A stretch of DNA of 29,951 nucleotides from contig DBQO01000029.1 of assembly GCA_002305275.1 (NCBI GenBank), positions 4,001 to 33,951 of the forward strand. Direction: 5' to 3'. Origin of the DNA: Bacteroidales bacterium UBA1392. GTDB lineage: Bacteria; Bacteroidota; Bacteroidia; Bacteroidales; UBA932. Both the position numbers and the translations under genes were made by a program. Positions 14,859 to 23,833 of this stretch are shown in pieces. Below the pieces are notes generated by a model. It was not told where the DNA came from. It was given only the letters and a program-made list of their open reading frames with translations, and did no database searches. The first letter of the stretch is position 1; every line of letters starts with the position of its first letter.

Positions 14859-17618
14859 ATGTCGGATCAGCAACAATACAGAATAAAACAGGTAGCTACG
14901 GCCTTTAACATTAGCACAGGTACACTGCTCGAATTCCTTGAAAAGAAAGGACAAGGAAGCGACCTGACTATCACGTCTAAAATTTCACAGGATGTCTATG
15001 ACATCGTTGAGAAGGAGTTTGGACATGATAAGGCGATCAAGGAGGAATCGAAGAAGATTGTAAGTAGGGTTAAGGCAATAACTGATATGGATCACCGCAA
15101 GGAGCAACAGGAAGAGGAGCAGGTTGAAGAGGTCATAATAAAGAGCAATGTTCTGACTAGCCCTGAGAAACAGGTTAAAACTCCCGAAACACCCCCTGTT
15201 GAACCAATACCTGAGAAAAAGCCGGAACTTCCGGGTATAAATGTTATCGGACATATCGATCTTGACGAAATAAAACCTAAAGCCCGTCCAAAACAGAAAC
15301 AGGAAAAGGTAGAAGTAACGAAACCGCATCCGGAACCCGAAAAGGCTCCCGTAACACCTTCTGAACACGAGAAAAAGAAAAAAATTCCTGTTAAAAAGAG
15401 TACAGCTCCCGTAAAGGAAGAAAAAGCCAAAGATAACACCCTCATAGAGCACACATCAAGAAAGCTGAAAGGCATAAAAGTAGTCGGCAATCTCGATATC
15501 TCCAAATTTGAGAAACAGGAGAAACCAAAGAGTGACAGGAGTGAGGAGCAGGTTGAGAAAAGGAACAAAGGCAAGAGGGAGCGCATCCAAAATAGCAAAA
15601 GAGTGGATGTCACCAAAGCTCATCAGGATAATAAAAAGCAAAAAGAGCCTCATGTCGGAGGTAAGGGCAAGTACAGCAAAAAAGATCGCTTCAAATCGGT
15701 ACGTCCAGAAATTGATGAGGATGAGGTACAAAAACAGATCAAAGAGACCTATGCCCGCATGACTGAGGGTAAAGGAAAGACCAAGGGATCAAGACGTCGC
15801 CGTGAAAAGAGGGAAATTATTTCCCAGAAGGCACAAGAGGAACAAATACTACAGGAACTCTCCAGCAATATCCTTCAGGTGACAGAGTTTGTTACAGCCA
15901 ACGAACTCGCAATCCTGATGAACAATACCCCTGTTACCAAGGTTATTGAGGCCTGTATGAACCTCGGAATGATGGTTTCCATCAACCAGCGTCTCGATGC
16001 AGAGACATTGGTACTTGTGGCAGAGGAGTTCGGGTACGAGATAGAGTTTGTGACAGTAGAGCTGCAGGGTGCCATTGAGCAAGAGGAAGACAAGGAGGAA
16101 GATATGGTTGAACGTCCGCCCATCGTTACCGTGATGGGGCACGTGGACCATGGAAAAACTTCACTATTGGACTATATCCGCAAGGCTAATGTAATTGCCG
16201 GAGAGGCAGGTGGCATAACTCAGCACATAGGTGCTTACAACGTACAGCTACCTTCAGGAAGACGTATCACATTCCTCGATACTCCGGGACACGAGGCCTT
16301 TACTGCGATGCGTGCACGTGGAGCCAAGGTGACCGACCTGGCAATCATTATCGTTGCCGCTGATGATGCCATAATGCCACAAACAGTTGAGGCTATCAGC
16401 CACGCACAGGCTGCAGGCGTACCTATGATTTTTGCAATAAATAAAATTGACAAACCGGGTGCAAATCCTGAAAAAATCAAGGAACAACTCGCCAACATGA
16501 ATATCCTTGTAGAGGATTGGGGTGGAAAATATCAGTGCCAGGAAATCTCCGCAAAGAAAGGTATCAATATCAAGGAACTGCTTGAAAAGGTGCTTCTTGA
16601 GGCAGATCTGCTCGAACTGAAAGCCAATCCCGATAAGCGTGCAGTGGGCAGCGTTATTGAGTCATCACTGGACAAGGGCCGGGGCTATCTTGCCACAGTA
16701 CTCATCCAGTCCGGTACGCTCAGACCAGGCGATATAATGCTCGCAGGCTCCTACTGCGGCCGTGTCAAAGCCATGTTCAATGAACGAGGACAGCATATAA
16801 CCGAGGCGGGTCCTTCAACACCTGTCTCCGTTCTTGGTCTAAACGGAGCTCCCACTGCAGGAGACATCCTCAATGTTCTCGATGATGAAAAGGAAGCACG
16901 TGAGATTGCCAATAAGAGAGAGCAATTGATACGTATTCAGGGTATCCATACCCAACCTCACATTACTCTCGAGGAGATCGGACGTCGAATCGCGCTGGGC
17001 AACTTCAAGGAGCTCAACATCATTGTAAAAGCCGATGTAGATGGATCCGTAGAGGCCCTCGCAGACTCCCTCATCAAACTCTCTACAGAGGAGGTTCAGG
17101 TAAAGGTTATCCACAAGGCCGTGGGCGCTATTTCTGAAAATGACGTTATGTTGGCTTCGGCATCAAATGCTGTAATTATAGGATTCCAGGTTCGTCCTTC
17201 CATGGAAGCACGCAGACTTGCAGAAAGTGAGAGTATCGAGATACGTATCTACTCGGTTATTTACGATGCCATAAATGAGGTTAAGAGCAGTATAGAAGGT
17301 ATGCTCGCTCCCCTGGAGAAAGAAGAAGTTACCGCCACTGCAGAGGTGCGCGAGATATTCAAGATTTCCAAAGTCGGCACCATTGCAGGTTGTATGGTGA
17401 AAGAGGGTAAGTTGACCCGTACTGCCAAAGTTAGAGTAATCCGGGACGGTATTGTGATCTATACAGGCAAACTTGGATCGCTCAAGCGATTTAAGGATGA
17501 TGTAAAGGAGGTTGCTTCCGGATTTGACTGCGGTCTGAATATAGATGGATTCAACGATGTAAAAATCGGTGATATCATCGAGGCCTACACCATTGTCGAA
17601 ATCAAGCGCAAGCTCTAA
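14859..17618 (+). CDS. infB: Translation initiation factor IF-2
   Basis: GTPase that brings initiator fMet-tRNA to the 30S subunit. In the 919 residues, a short IF2 N-terminal helix (about 7-55) is followed by a long Lys/Glu/Pro-rich linker (about 70-320) and a second IF2_N domain (about 325-405). The GTPase domain follows: P-loop GHVDHGKT at 427-434, then DTPGHEAF and NKID. Domain II and the C-terminal tRNA-binding domains complete it. It is last in the rimP-nusA-infB operon. Its TAA overlaps the TAG of convergent yjjG, and a strong terminator follows inside yjjG. Confidence 0.97.
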   Translation: MSDQQQYRIKQVATAFNISTGTLLEFLEKKGQGSDLTITSKISQDVYDIVEKEFGHDKAIKEESKKIVSRVKAITDMDHRKEQQEEEQVEEVIIKSNVLTSPEKQVKTPETPPVEPIPEKKPELPGINVIGHIDLDEIKPKARPKQKQEKVEVTKPHPEPEKAPVTPSEHEKKKKIPVKKSTAPVKEEKAKDNTLIEHTSRKLKGIKVVGNLDISKFEKQEKPKSDRSEEQVEKRNKGKRERIQNSKRVDVTKAHQDNKKQKEPHVGGKGKYSKKDRFKSVRPEIDEDEVQKQIKETYARMTEGKGKTKGSRRRREKREIISQKAQEEQILQELSSNILQVTEFVTANELAILMNNTPVTKVIEACMNLGMMVSINQRLDAETLVLVAEEFGYEIEFVTVELQGAIEQEEDKEEDMVERPPIVTVMGHVDHGKTSLLDYIRKANVIAGEAGGITQHIGAYNVQLPSGRRITFLDTPGHEAFTAMRARGAKVTDLAIIIVAADDAIMPQTVEAISHAQAAGVPMIFAINKIDKPGANPEKIKEQLANMNILVEDWGGKYQCQEISAKKGINIKELLEKVLLEADLLELKANPDKRAVGSVIESSLDKGRGYLATVLIQSGTLRPGDIMLAGSYCGRVKAMFNERGQHITEAGPSTPVSVLGLNGAPTAGDILNVLDDEKEAREIANKREQLIRIQGIHTQPHITLEEIGRRIALGNFKELNIIVKADVDGSVEALADSLIKLSTEEVQVKVIHKAVGAISENDVMLASASNAVIIGFQVRPSMEARRLAESESIEIRIYSVIYDAINEVKSSIEGMLAPLEKEEVTATAEVREIFKISKVGTIAGCMVKEGKLTRTAKVRVIRDGIVIYTGKLGSLKRFKDDVKEVASGFDCGLNIDGFNDVKIGDIIEAYTIVEIKRKL

Positions 17619-18334
17619 TCAGACAGTAGTGAAAGTAGATCCCGGGAGTGCCATACGGCATTTCCGGGATTTTCTTTATTGGAAGGATTGTAGTAGAAAC
17701 TATCTATTCCGAAGTTGATTGCCCCCACTATATCATTGGGATAATCATCTCCGATCATTATTGTGCGGGCCTTTACTTTTTCATCAATCTCCACACCCTC
17801 TCCGCAAAGCGCCTCGAGTGCCTTCTGAAAAATCAGCGGATCCGGTTTATGGACACCCACCTCTTCGGAAATCATCACGGCACTGAAAAAGTGGTCAATC
17901 TTCGAAATACGGAGCTTGCGGTATTGCACCTCTTTGAAACCATTGGAGACAATTGCCATTTTGCCGCAACGAGCGGCAATGGCTTCAAGCACCTCGCGTG
18001 CCCCCGGCATAAGAATGTCACCAAGAGCCATAAATTCGAGATAATCCCTGCCCATCTCTTCTGCAGCATCTGCATCATCTATTCCGTAATGTTCTCTTAA
18101 AGTTTGGTGGAATCTTTCACGTCTCAGATACTCTTTTGCTATCACTCCGGCCTCATATTCATCCCAGAGGCGACGGTTGACCACTTCATATCGCTCCAAA
18201 AAGAGCTCTCTATCCCCTATCGGAGGATTCCATTTGTCAAGCAGCATATCCATTGCTGCATCCGTATTCGCATCAAAATCCCAAAGCGTCCTGTCAAGGT
18301 CTATAAGAAAATAGTCGTATCTCTCAATTATCAT
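17615..18334 (-). CDS. yjjG: YjjG-type HAD nucleotidase
   Basis: A 239-residue HAD-superfamily hydrolase that matches the YjjG family (pyrimidine 5'-nucleotidases that clear non-canonical nucleotides). Motif I is DLDRT (12-16), with the cap domain after it. Motif II is in MAIVSNGFKEVQ, motif III is the Lys in HKPDPLIFQKAL, and motif IV is MIGDDYPNDIVGA. It starts at ATG 18332-18334, 3 nt after the M64 peptidase stop, so it is the last gene of folP-purB-M64-yjjG. Exact substrate specificity is inferred from the family only. Its 3' coding region contains the infB terminator. Confidence 0.88.
   Translation of the reverse strand: MIIERYDYFLIDLDRTLWDFDANTDAAMDMLLDKWNPPIGDRELFLERYEVVNRRLWDEYEAGVIAKEYLRRERFHQTLREHYGIDDADAAEEMGRDYLEFMALGDILMPGAREVLEAIAARCGKMAIVSNGFKEVQYRKLRISKIDHFFSAVMISEEVGVHKPDPLIFQKALEALCGEGVEIDEKVKARTIMIGDDYPNDIVGAINFGIDSFYYNPSNKENPGNAVWHSRDLLSLLSD
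17639..17677 (+). terminator. Intrinsic terminator of infB, inside yjjG
   Basis: A 14-bp stem runs from 17639 to 17670 with an ATAC tetraloop (17653-17656). The base is ATCCCGG/CCGGGAT, the tip TGCC/GGCA, with two G-U pairs in between. TTTTCTTT follows on the plus strand. It starts 21 nt past the infB stop and overlaps the last YjjG codons. Confidence 0.88.
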
Positions 18335-18337
18335 CGG

Positions 18338-19621
18338 CTACTTGCAGTAATAGTCAATCATTCTTTGAATTGCGGCGTTGCATACCGGGCAGAAACCCTC
18401 GGCTGAATTGCTTTTCATACGGCAATCAAGATAGGGTCTGAAAATTCCTTTTGCAGAGTACCCACCCCCTTCAAATGCCCCAACAACTCCATTATAAGCC
18501 TCTTCGTTAGGTGTAGGGATAGGAGTCCCCTCGCTCACCATATAGGCCCATTTGGAAGAGAAATCTGCCAATGTGGTCAGGTTGGGTTCCCATGGCTCCA
18601 CCGACATATCGTACATATCTTCATAAGCAACCTCCGAATCGTAATACTCGTCACCCAGACCGGCAAAACTGTGTCCGAATTCGTGTACGAGGACTTCAGC
18701 TTCATACTGATTGTCCGACATACCCAGACCATAGTAATTGTAAATACCCCCTCCACCATATTTGTCAGTGTTTACAATCACATAAATTGCATCACAAGGG
18801 GCATTGGAAACGAGTTGTGCTACCTTTTTGTGATCTGGGGCAGTAAGATACCTGTCTATGAAAAATGTATAAAAATTGGAGGAGGCAACGGTATTTTTCC
18901 AGATATTCTGATGTGGAATATCGGTACCTGAATCCACTGAGATAGATTCTACAGCCCAGACATTGAAATCATTCTTGCGTGATTTATAAGGTTCGATGTC
19001 GAAAAGATAACCGGCAAATTTTTCCACATCAAGACGATATTTTTCCATCTCATCCGCCCTATAACCTTCAGCCACAAACACCAGGTCAACTTTGTTTTTG
19101 GAAGGACCGTTGTATAGAACCTGTACCACTTCGAAATCATTTTCCCTATCACGGTTGATTGAGAAATCCTCAGGGTCAATTTCGAAACTGAAAAGCGGAG
19201 ACAACTGACCGCTCTTTTTTATTCTCTCGGATATTACCACTCTTACAGCCTTTTTAGGAAAGGGTATCCTCAAGGAGTTGGAAAAGGCTTTATCCACCTT
19301 GGAAGCCTCCGGAGTAGTCCTCCATTCAGCAAAGAGCGAGCAAAATCCCTGAGAAAATATCTTTTTACCTGTGGCGGTATAAAGATCAATTGCGTACTCC
19401 CCATAGTCAAAATCGGGCAACAGGTGCTCTCTGGTACCACTCCACTCCTTCTCGAAATGGAGTCCGTCGAGATAAACGCTCTGAGTAGTCGAGTTGCCGG
19501 CAAACATCAGATCTATCCTGAGCCTATCCTGAGTAAAATGGTCATTATATCTGACCTGCGCACTGCAAGAGTTGGCAAGCAGCACCAGCATCAGCGCTGC
19601 AATATTTAAAAAATTTCTCAT
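18338..19621 (-). CDS. Secreted M64 family metallopeptidase
   Basis: A 427-residue exported zinc protease of the IgA-peptidase M64 family. The zinc motif HEFGHSFAGLGDEY is at residues 313-326 (HExxH with the downstream DE). An N-terminal beta-rich M64_N-like domain (about 25-165) precedes it. The signal peptide ends near LLANSCSAQ, which could be a weak lipobox at Cys or an ordinary cleavage site. The frame opens at a TTG four codons earlier, but the ATG at 19619-19621 places the signal peptide correctly. Its substrate is unknown; only founding members cleave IgA, so that activity should not be assumed. It lies between purB (12 nt) and yjjG (3 nt), an unexpected place for a secreted protease. 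Confidence 0.87.
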   Translation of the reverse strand: MRNFLNIAALMLVLLANSCSAQVRYNDHFTQDRLRIDLMFAGNSTTQSVYLDGLHFEKEWSGTREHLLPDFDYGEYAIDLYTATGKKIFSQGFCSLFAEWRTTPEASKVDKAFSNSLRIPFPKKAVRVVISERIKKSGQLSPLFSFEIDPEDFSINRDRENDFEVVQVLYNGPSKNKVDLVFVAEGYRADEMEKYRLDVEKFAGYLFDIEPYKSRKNDFNVWAVESISVDSGTDIPHQNIWKNTVASSNFYTFFIDRYLTAPDHKKVAQLVSNAPCDAIYVIVNTDKYGGGGIYNYYGLGMSDNQYEAEVLVHEFGHSFAGLGDEYYDSEVAYEDMYDMSVEPWEPNLTTLADFSSKWAYMVSEGTPIPTPNEEAYNGVVGAFEGGGYSAKGIFRPYLDCRMKSNSAEGFCPVCNAAIQRMIDYYCK

Positions 19622-19633
19622 ATCGCTAATCAA

Positions 19634-20974
19634 TTAGATTCCTGTATAGTTGTGCGGGGTAATGGCCCTTAGTTCCTTTTTCACCTCCTCAGAGATATCG
19701 AGAGTTTCGATAAAATCTGCTATGGATGCAGCGGTTATATGCTCATTGCCGCGGGTTAGCTCCTTAAGTGTTTCATAAGGATTGGGATAAGACTCTCTGC
19801 GAAGGATGGTCTGGATGGCCTCTGCCACCACCGCCCAGTTAGCTTCAAGATCTGCTTCTATTGCAGGAGGGTTTAGTATAAGTTTATCCAGCCCTTTAAG
19901 CAGCGATTTTAGCGCAAGCAGCGAGTGTGCTAAAGGAACTCCCACATTGCGCAACACCGTGGAGTCGGTAAGGTCGCGCTGTAGCCTGGATAGTGGAAGT
20001 TTGGCTGATAAATGCTCGTAGAAGGCATTGGCCACTCCAAGATTGCCTTCGGCATTCTCGAAATCTATGGGATTGACCTTGTGCGGCATTGCAGAAGAGC
20101 CCACCTCTCCCGCTTTTACTTTCTGACGGAAATATTCCATGGAAATATAGATCCAGAAGTCGCGACAAAGATCGATCAATATGGTATTGATACGTTTCAG
20201 ATTGTCAAATAGGGTCGCAAGATTGTCGTAATGCTCTACCTGTGTTGTGGGATAAGAGCGTTTCAGGCCTAAAATATCCTCAACAAAGTGCGATGCGAAG
20301 CTATTCCAGTCTATAGAGGGATATGCCACGTGATGGGCATTCATATTGCCTGTAGCCCCGCCAAATTTGGCCGGATAGGATAATGCTGCCAATTGAGATC
20401 TCTGCTCTGCCAACCTTGCTACAAAGACACCTACCTCTTTACCGAGTCTAGTAGGTGATGCGGGCTGGCCGTGTGTGCGGGCCAGCATTGGCACCTTGGC
20501 CCACCCCTTCCCCATCTTTTCAAGAAAATTAATAAGATTATCGAGAAGGGGCATATAAAGATCCCTGATACCCTCCATGAGTGAAAGTGGTATGGCACTA
20601 TTATTAATATCCTGCGAAGTAAGACCGAAGTGGATAAACTCGATATAGTGCTCGAGACCCATTTTTTTGAATTTTTCCTTGATGAAATATTCTACCGCCT
20701 TGACGTCATGGTTGGTAATTTTCTCAGTGGCCTTTATTTCGGAGGCCTCCTTGAGGGTGAATTCCTGATAAATTTTCCGCATAGCGGGAAAAAGAGAAGG
20801 GTCCACTCCACTAAGCTGCGGAAGGGGCATTTTGCATAGCGCAATAAAATACTCTATCTCCACCCTTACCCTATAACGTATAAGCGCAAACTCTGAAAAA
20901 TAGTCAGCAAGCTGCTCAGTCTGAGCGCGGTATCGGCCATCTACCGGCGATATTGACATCAAAGGATCCAGCAT
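19634..20974 (-). CDS. purB: Adenylosuccinate lyase
   Basis: Cytoplasmic lyase of purine synthesis that releases fumarate from SAICAR and from adenylosuccinate. The 446 residues agree with the E. coli-type PurB (456). The fumarase/aspartase superfamily signature is SSAMPHKVNPIDFENAEGN. ARTHGQPASPTRLGKE carries a conserved active-site His, and GATGNMNAHHVAYPSIDW is typical of this PurB subgroup. ATG at 20972-20974, 37 nt after folP; the M64 peptidase gene follows 12 nt later. Confidence 0.96.
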   Translation of the reverse strand: MLDPLMSISPVDGRYRAQTEQLADYFSEFALIRYRVRVEIEYFIALCKMPLPQLSGVDPSLFPAMRKIYQEFTLKEASEIKATEKITNHDVKAVEYFIKEKFKKMGLEHYIEFIHFGLTSQDINNSAIPLSLMEGIRDLYMPLLDNLINFLEKMGKGWAKVPMLARTHGQPASPTRLGKEVGVFVARLAEQRSQLAALSYPAKFGGATGNMNAHHVAYPSIDWNSFASHFVEDILGLKRSYPTTQVEHYDNLATLFDNLKRINTILIDLCRDFWIYISMEYFRQKVKAGEVGSSAMPHKVNPIDFENAEGNLGVANAFYEHLSAKLPLSRLQRDLTDSTVLRNVGVPLAHSLLALKSLLKGLDKLILNPPAIEADLEANWAVVAEAIQTILRRESYPNPYETLKELTRGNEHITAASIADFIETLDISEEVKKELRAITPHNYTGI

Positions 20975-21011
20975 ACTCCTTTTATTAAATATGAACTACA
21001 AATGTACTTAA

Positions 21012-21809
21012 TTATTTCAAAAATTCATAGAGAGTAACGCAACCGCGTGCTGCTGCCACATCGTGTACCCTCAAAATATCGGCCCCTGCCAACAAGGCTT
21101 GTAAGTGGAGTGCTGAAACTGCATCCAAAGACTCTTCCGGCGTTATGCCCAGGGGCTGGTATATCATTCTCTTACGCGAGATACCCACAAGTACTTTCCT
21201 GCCACACTTCTTGAGCTCAGGCAATCCCTTAAAAAGACGGTAATTGTCCTCTAAACTCTTAGAAAAGCCGAAACCCGGATCAAGAATCCAATCTCTGACA
21301 CCTTTGGCCACCGCAAGCTCGTCAAACTTCCTGAAATAATCCACAACCTCACCTACCACATCCTCATACTCATATTTATGGTGCATAGTCACACAATCCC
21401 CCTTGCGGTGCATTGCTATATATTCCAGGTCAAATTCTGCAACTCTATCCAGCATCTCAGGATCCTCCTCCCCTGCCGAAATATCATTTACAACAAAAGG
21501 TCCGGCTGCCTCATATACCCTTTTCACAATCTCTCCCCTGTAGGTATCCACAGAAAATCTTACTCCCGTGAAGCGCGAAGCAAAAAGTTGGACTACCGGT
21601 GACAACCGCTCCCACTCCTGTTCCGAAGAGACGGGTGCCATATTGGGACGGGTGGAAACAGCACCGATATCTATGCTGTCTGCACCCTGGCTCAACATAA
21701 TCTCAACCCTTGCAATAAAGGCATCTTTCTCTTTTGCACGGCTTTGCGCAAAAAATGAGTCGTCATTTACATTGACGATTCCCATAATTTCTACTCTCTG
21801 TTTTTCCAT
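21012..21809 (-). CDS. folP: Dihydropteroate synthase
   Basis: Folate enzyme that joins p-aminobenzoate to the pterin pyrophosphate; the sulfonamide target. The 265-residue TIM barrel has IDIGAVSTRP, FSVDTYRGE, VVNDISAG, ILDPGFGFSKSLEDN, VGISRKRMI and the C-terminal RVHDV, covering the usual pterin-binding residues. Strand-1 loop: the consensus NVTPDSF reads NVNDDSF here (residues 13-19), a notable departure. It is first in folP-purB-M64-yjjG and divergent from tmk with 52 nt between the starts. Confidence 0.93.
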   Translation of the reverse strand: MEKQRVEIMGIVNVNDDSFFAQSRAKEKDAFIARVEIMLSQGADSIDIGAVSTRPNMAPVSSEQEWERLSPVVQLFASRFTGVRFSVDTYRGEIVKRVYEAAGPFVVNDISAGEEDPEMLDRVAEFDLEYIAMHRKGDCVTMHHKYEYEDVVGEVVDYFRKFDELAVAKGVRDWILDPGFGFSKSLEDNYRLFKGLPELKKCGRKVLVGISRKRMIYQPLGITPEESLDAVSALHLQALLAGADILRVHDVAAARGCVTLYEFLK

Positions 21810-21826
21810 AATCCGAAGATATCAAT

Positions 21827-21834
21827 TAACTTTG
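21827..21834 (+). promoter_or_regulatory. Candidate -7 element for tmk
   Basis: TAACTTTG matches TAnnTTTG, 27 nt upstream of the tmk ATG. The expected -33 position holds only a T-rich sequence. Confidence 0.45.
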
Positions 21835-21846
21835 TGGTACAAAAGA

Positions 21847-21854
21847 CAAAGATA
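21847..21854 (-). promoter_or_regulatory. Candidate -7 element for folP
   Basis: The minus strand reads TATCTTTG, 37 nt upstream of the folP ATG. No clear -33 element. The predicted start site almost coincides with that of tmk on the other strand. Confidence 0.42.
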
Positions 21855-21861
21855 GACATTT

Positions 21862-22539
21862 ATGCTGATAGTACTTGAAGGACTTGATGGAGCCGGTAAA
21901 TCCACGCAACTAAAGATGGTTTCCAATTATATGGAATCTCGCGGGCACAAAGTCGAATACCTCCATTTCCCCAGATTTGATGCTCCGGTATTCGGGGACC
22001 TCATTGCAGGATTTCTAAGGGGTGATTACGGCACTATAGATGAAGTGCATCCCCAGCTCGTAGCGCTACTCTTTGCTGAGGACCGCAGAGATGCCGCTCC
22101 CATGTTGCGCAAATGGCTGGATGAAGGAAGATGTGTGGTGTTGGACAGATATTTCTACTCCAACATAGCCTTCCAGTGCTCCAAGCTCGAATCGGATGAA
22201 GAATCTCGCCGCCTTAGGGATTGGATCCTGGATGTTGAACTGGGCCATTTCGCTATTCCGGTACCAGATCTCAACTTGTTCCTCGACGTACCTATCAAGT
22301 TTGTCTATTCGAAGCTTAACACCTCTCGCCAGGGTGATGACCGCGCCTACCTTGAGGGAAAAAATGACATTCACGAGGCTGACATCTCATTTCAGGTCAA
22401 AGTGAGGGATATATATCTGGAGCAATGTACTCTGGATAGGAGTTTCAAGAGGATCGATTGTAGTGACATATATGGCAACATGCTTCCGGCAAACGACATT
22501 TTTATTAAAATACGAACGGAGATAGAGAGATTGTCATGA
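21862..22539 (+). CDS. tmk: Thymidylate kinase
   Basis: Phosphorylates dTMP to dTDP in the cytoplasm. The 225 residues have the P-loop GLDGAGKST (7-15), the DR motif in CVVLDRYFYSNIAFQ and a LID-region NTSRQGDDRAYLEGKNDIHE. It is slightly longer than E. coli Tmk (213). It belongs to the Bacteroidales form in which the YFYSN segment replaces the usual R(Y/W)xxSxxAYQ, as far as I can judge. Its TGA overlaps the ATG of the following membrane-protein gene (ATGA, 22536-22539). Confidence 0.92.
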   Translation: MLIVLEGLDGAGKSTQLKMVSNYMESRGHKVEYLHFPRFDAPVFGDLIAGFLRGDYGTIDEVHPQLVALLFAEDRRDAAPMLRKWLDEGRCVVLDRYFYSNIAFQCSKLESDEESRRLRDWILDVELGHFAIPVPDLNLFLDVPIKFVYSKLNTSRQGDDRAYLEGKNDIHEADISFQVKVRDIYLEQCTLDRSFKRIDCSDIYGNMLPANDIFIKIRTEIERLS

Positions 22540-23756
22540 AGTTATCCAAAGCCCTGTGCCGGCTTATATTCGGCCTTACATTCATACTTTCAGGTTTTCT
22601 CAAGCTTACCGATCCTATTGGTACGGGATTGATCATTCAGGAATACCTCACGGTTTTCTCTATGAGATTTCTGGATTTTGCTTCAATTGGACTGGGTATT
22701 GCACTTTCAGCAATAGAGTTTGTTATAGGCATTTCCATATTACTGGGACTGAGAATGAGGTTTTTTACCTGGCTGGGGCTTGGTTTCATCTCTTTTTTCA
22801 CACTGCTCACACTCTATCTGGCACTATTCAACCCGATAACCGATTGCGGGTGTTTCGGCGAAGCCATTCACCTGACCAATTGGGAGACATTCTACAAAAA
22901 TCTCGTTCTGCTAACCTGTGCGCTGGTGCTGTTTTTCAACCGCAAAAGCTTTATCCCAATAGCGTACGCCACTTTCGAGTGGGTAAGCGTGGGACTCTTC
23001 TTTGGCATTGCACTTCTTATTGCAATTCCTTCATATTACAATATTCCTCAGATAGATTTTACTGTATACAAGATAGGGACCGATCTTGATATGCTTACCG
23101 GAGAGTCTCACGCCGAATATGAGACGATATTTCTCTACTCCAAAGATGGCAAACAACAGGAGTTCGACCTCAACGATCTGCCCGATTCCACCTGGACATT
23201 TGTCAATTCGAGGACAGAGCTGATTTCAGGTTCACCGGAGCTGGCACAGGTGGATATTTCACTTAGGGATACAGCCGGAGAGTACCGTACTGAGGTGCTT
23301 TTGCAAGAGGGTCCGCTGGTAGCGGGTGTGATTTGGGATACGGAGGAAATGACGCCGCAAATGTGGTCTAATTTAGTCATACTAAAGTCTGAGGCACTAT
23401 CAGAGGGTAGCCGGTTTATACTTTTGAGTACCGTAAGGGAGTTTGACGAGAATCAGGCTGAGGCATTTTTCCCTCAGGAGACCATCTATACAGCTGACCG
23501 CAAGGCACTTATGACACTGATTCGCTCCAATGGAGGAGGAGTCTATTTCTTTGACGGAACAATCATCCACAAATGGGCCTCCCGCAGAATTACCGCCAAA
23601 AGGGTATCGGATATTCTTTCGGAAGATAGCGACCAGGTGGTACTTAACGACTCCATCCACCAGCGCCTCTACATCAACATACTACTCATAAGCATCATTC
23701 TAATCGTAATCCTGATGCGCTATTTCTGCAGATCCTTTTACACACACAAAGGGTAG
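22536..23756 (+). CDS. DoxX/MauE-like membrane protein (BT_3928-like)
   Basis: A 406-residue inner-membrane protein. Residues 1-165 carry several transmembrane helices and the DoxX/MauE-like pattern (RLIFGLTFILSGFLKLTDP near the start; the cysteines of DCGCFGEAIHLTNWET in a loop). A soluble part (about 175-370) resembles a thioredoxin-like fold without a visible CxxC. A final helix lies at about 378-396 before a basic tail. Bacteroides homologues are named BT_3928 family; no function is known to me. MauE-type proteins are linked to disulfide handling, so a redox role is possible. It is translationally coupled to tmk. Its TAG stop is the first TAG of a heptamer repeat array. Confidence 0.78.
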   Translation: MKLSKALCRLIFGLTFILSGFLKLTDPIGTGLIIQEYLTVFSMRFLDFASIGLGIALSAIEFVIGISILLGLRMRFFTWLGLGFISFFTLLTLYLALFNPITDCGCFGEAIHLTNWETFYKNLVLLTCALVLFFNRKSFIPIAYATFEWVSVGLFFGIALLIAIPSYYNIPQIDFTVYKIGTDLDMLTGESHAEYETIFLYSKDGKQQEFDLNDLPDSTWTFVNSRTELISGSPELAQVDISLRDTAGEYRTEVLLQEGPLVAGVIWDTEEMTPQMWSNLVILKSEALSEGSRFILLSTVREFDENQAEAFFPQETIYTADRKALMTLIRSNGGGVYFFDGTIIHKWASRRITAKRVSDILSEDSDQVVLNDSIHQRLYINILLISIILIVILMRYFCRSFYTHKG

Positions 23757-23824
23757 TTAGGAGTTAGGAGTGAAGAGTGTGGAGTTAGGAGTTGCGGGGT
23801 ACGTGGTATGGGGTGCGCGGTGTG
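23755..23824 (+). repeat. Heptamer array A (ten 7-bp units) after the DoxX-like gene
   Basis: Ten consecutive, in-phase 7-bp units fill 23755-23824. The first six begin AGT (types AGTTAGG, AGTGAAG, AGTGTGG, AGTTGCG); the last four are degenerate (such as GGGTACG, TGGTATG). Nine of the ten units share G at positions 2 and 7 and T at position 4; all share G at 2 and 7. The first A and G are the last two bases of the TAG stop at 23754-23756. The strand has almost no C. Confidence 0.85.
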
Positions 23825-23833
23825 ATTGTCAAA

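Noticed and set aside
15092..15616. A long minus-strand frame opposite infB
   Set aside because: It is the complement of the Lys/Glu-rich IF-2 linker, giving Phe/Leu/Ser-rich nonsense without start signals.
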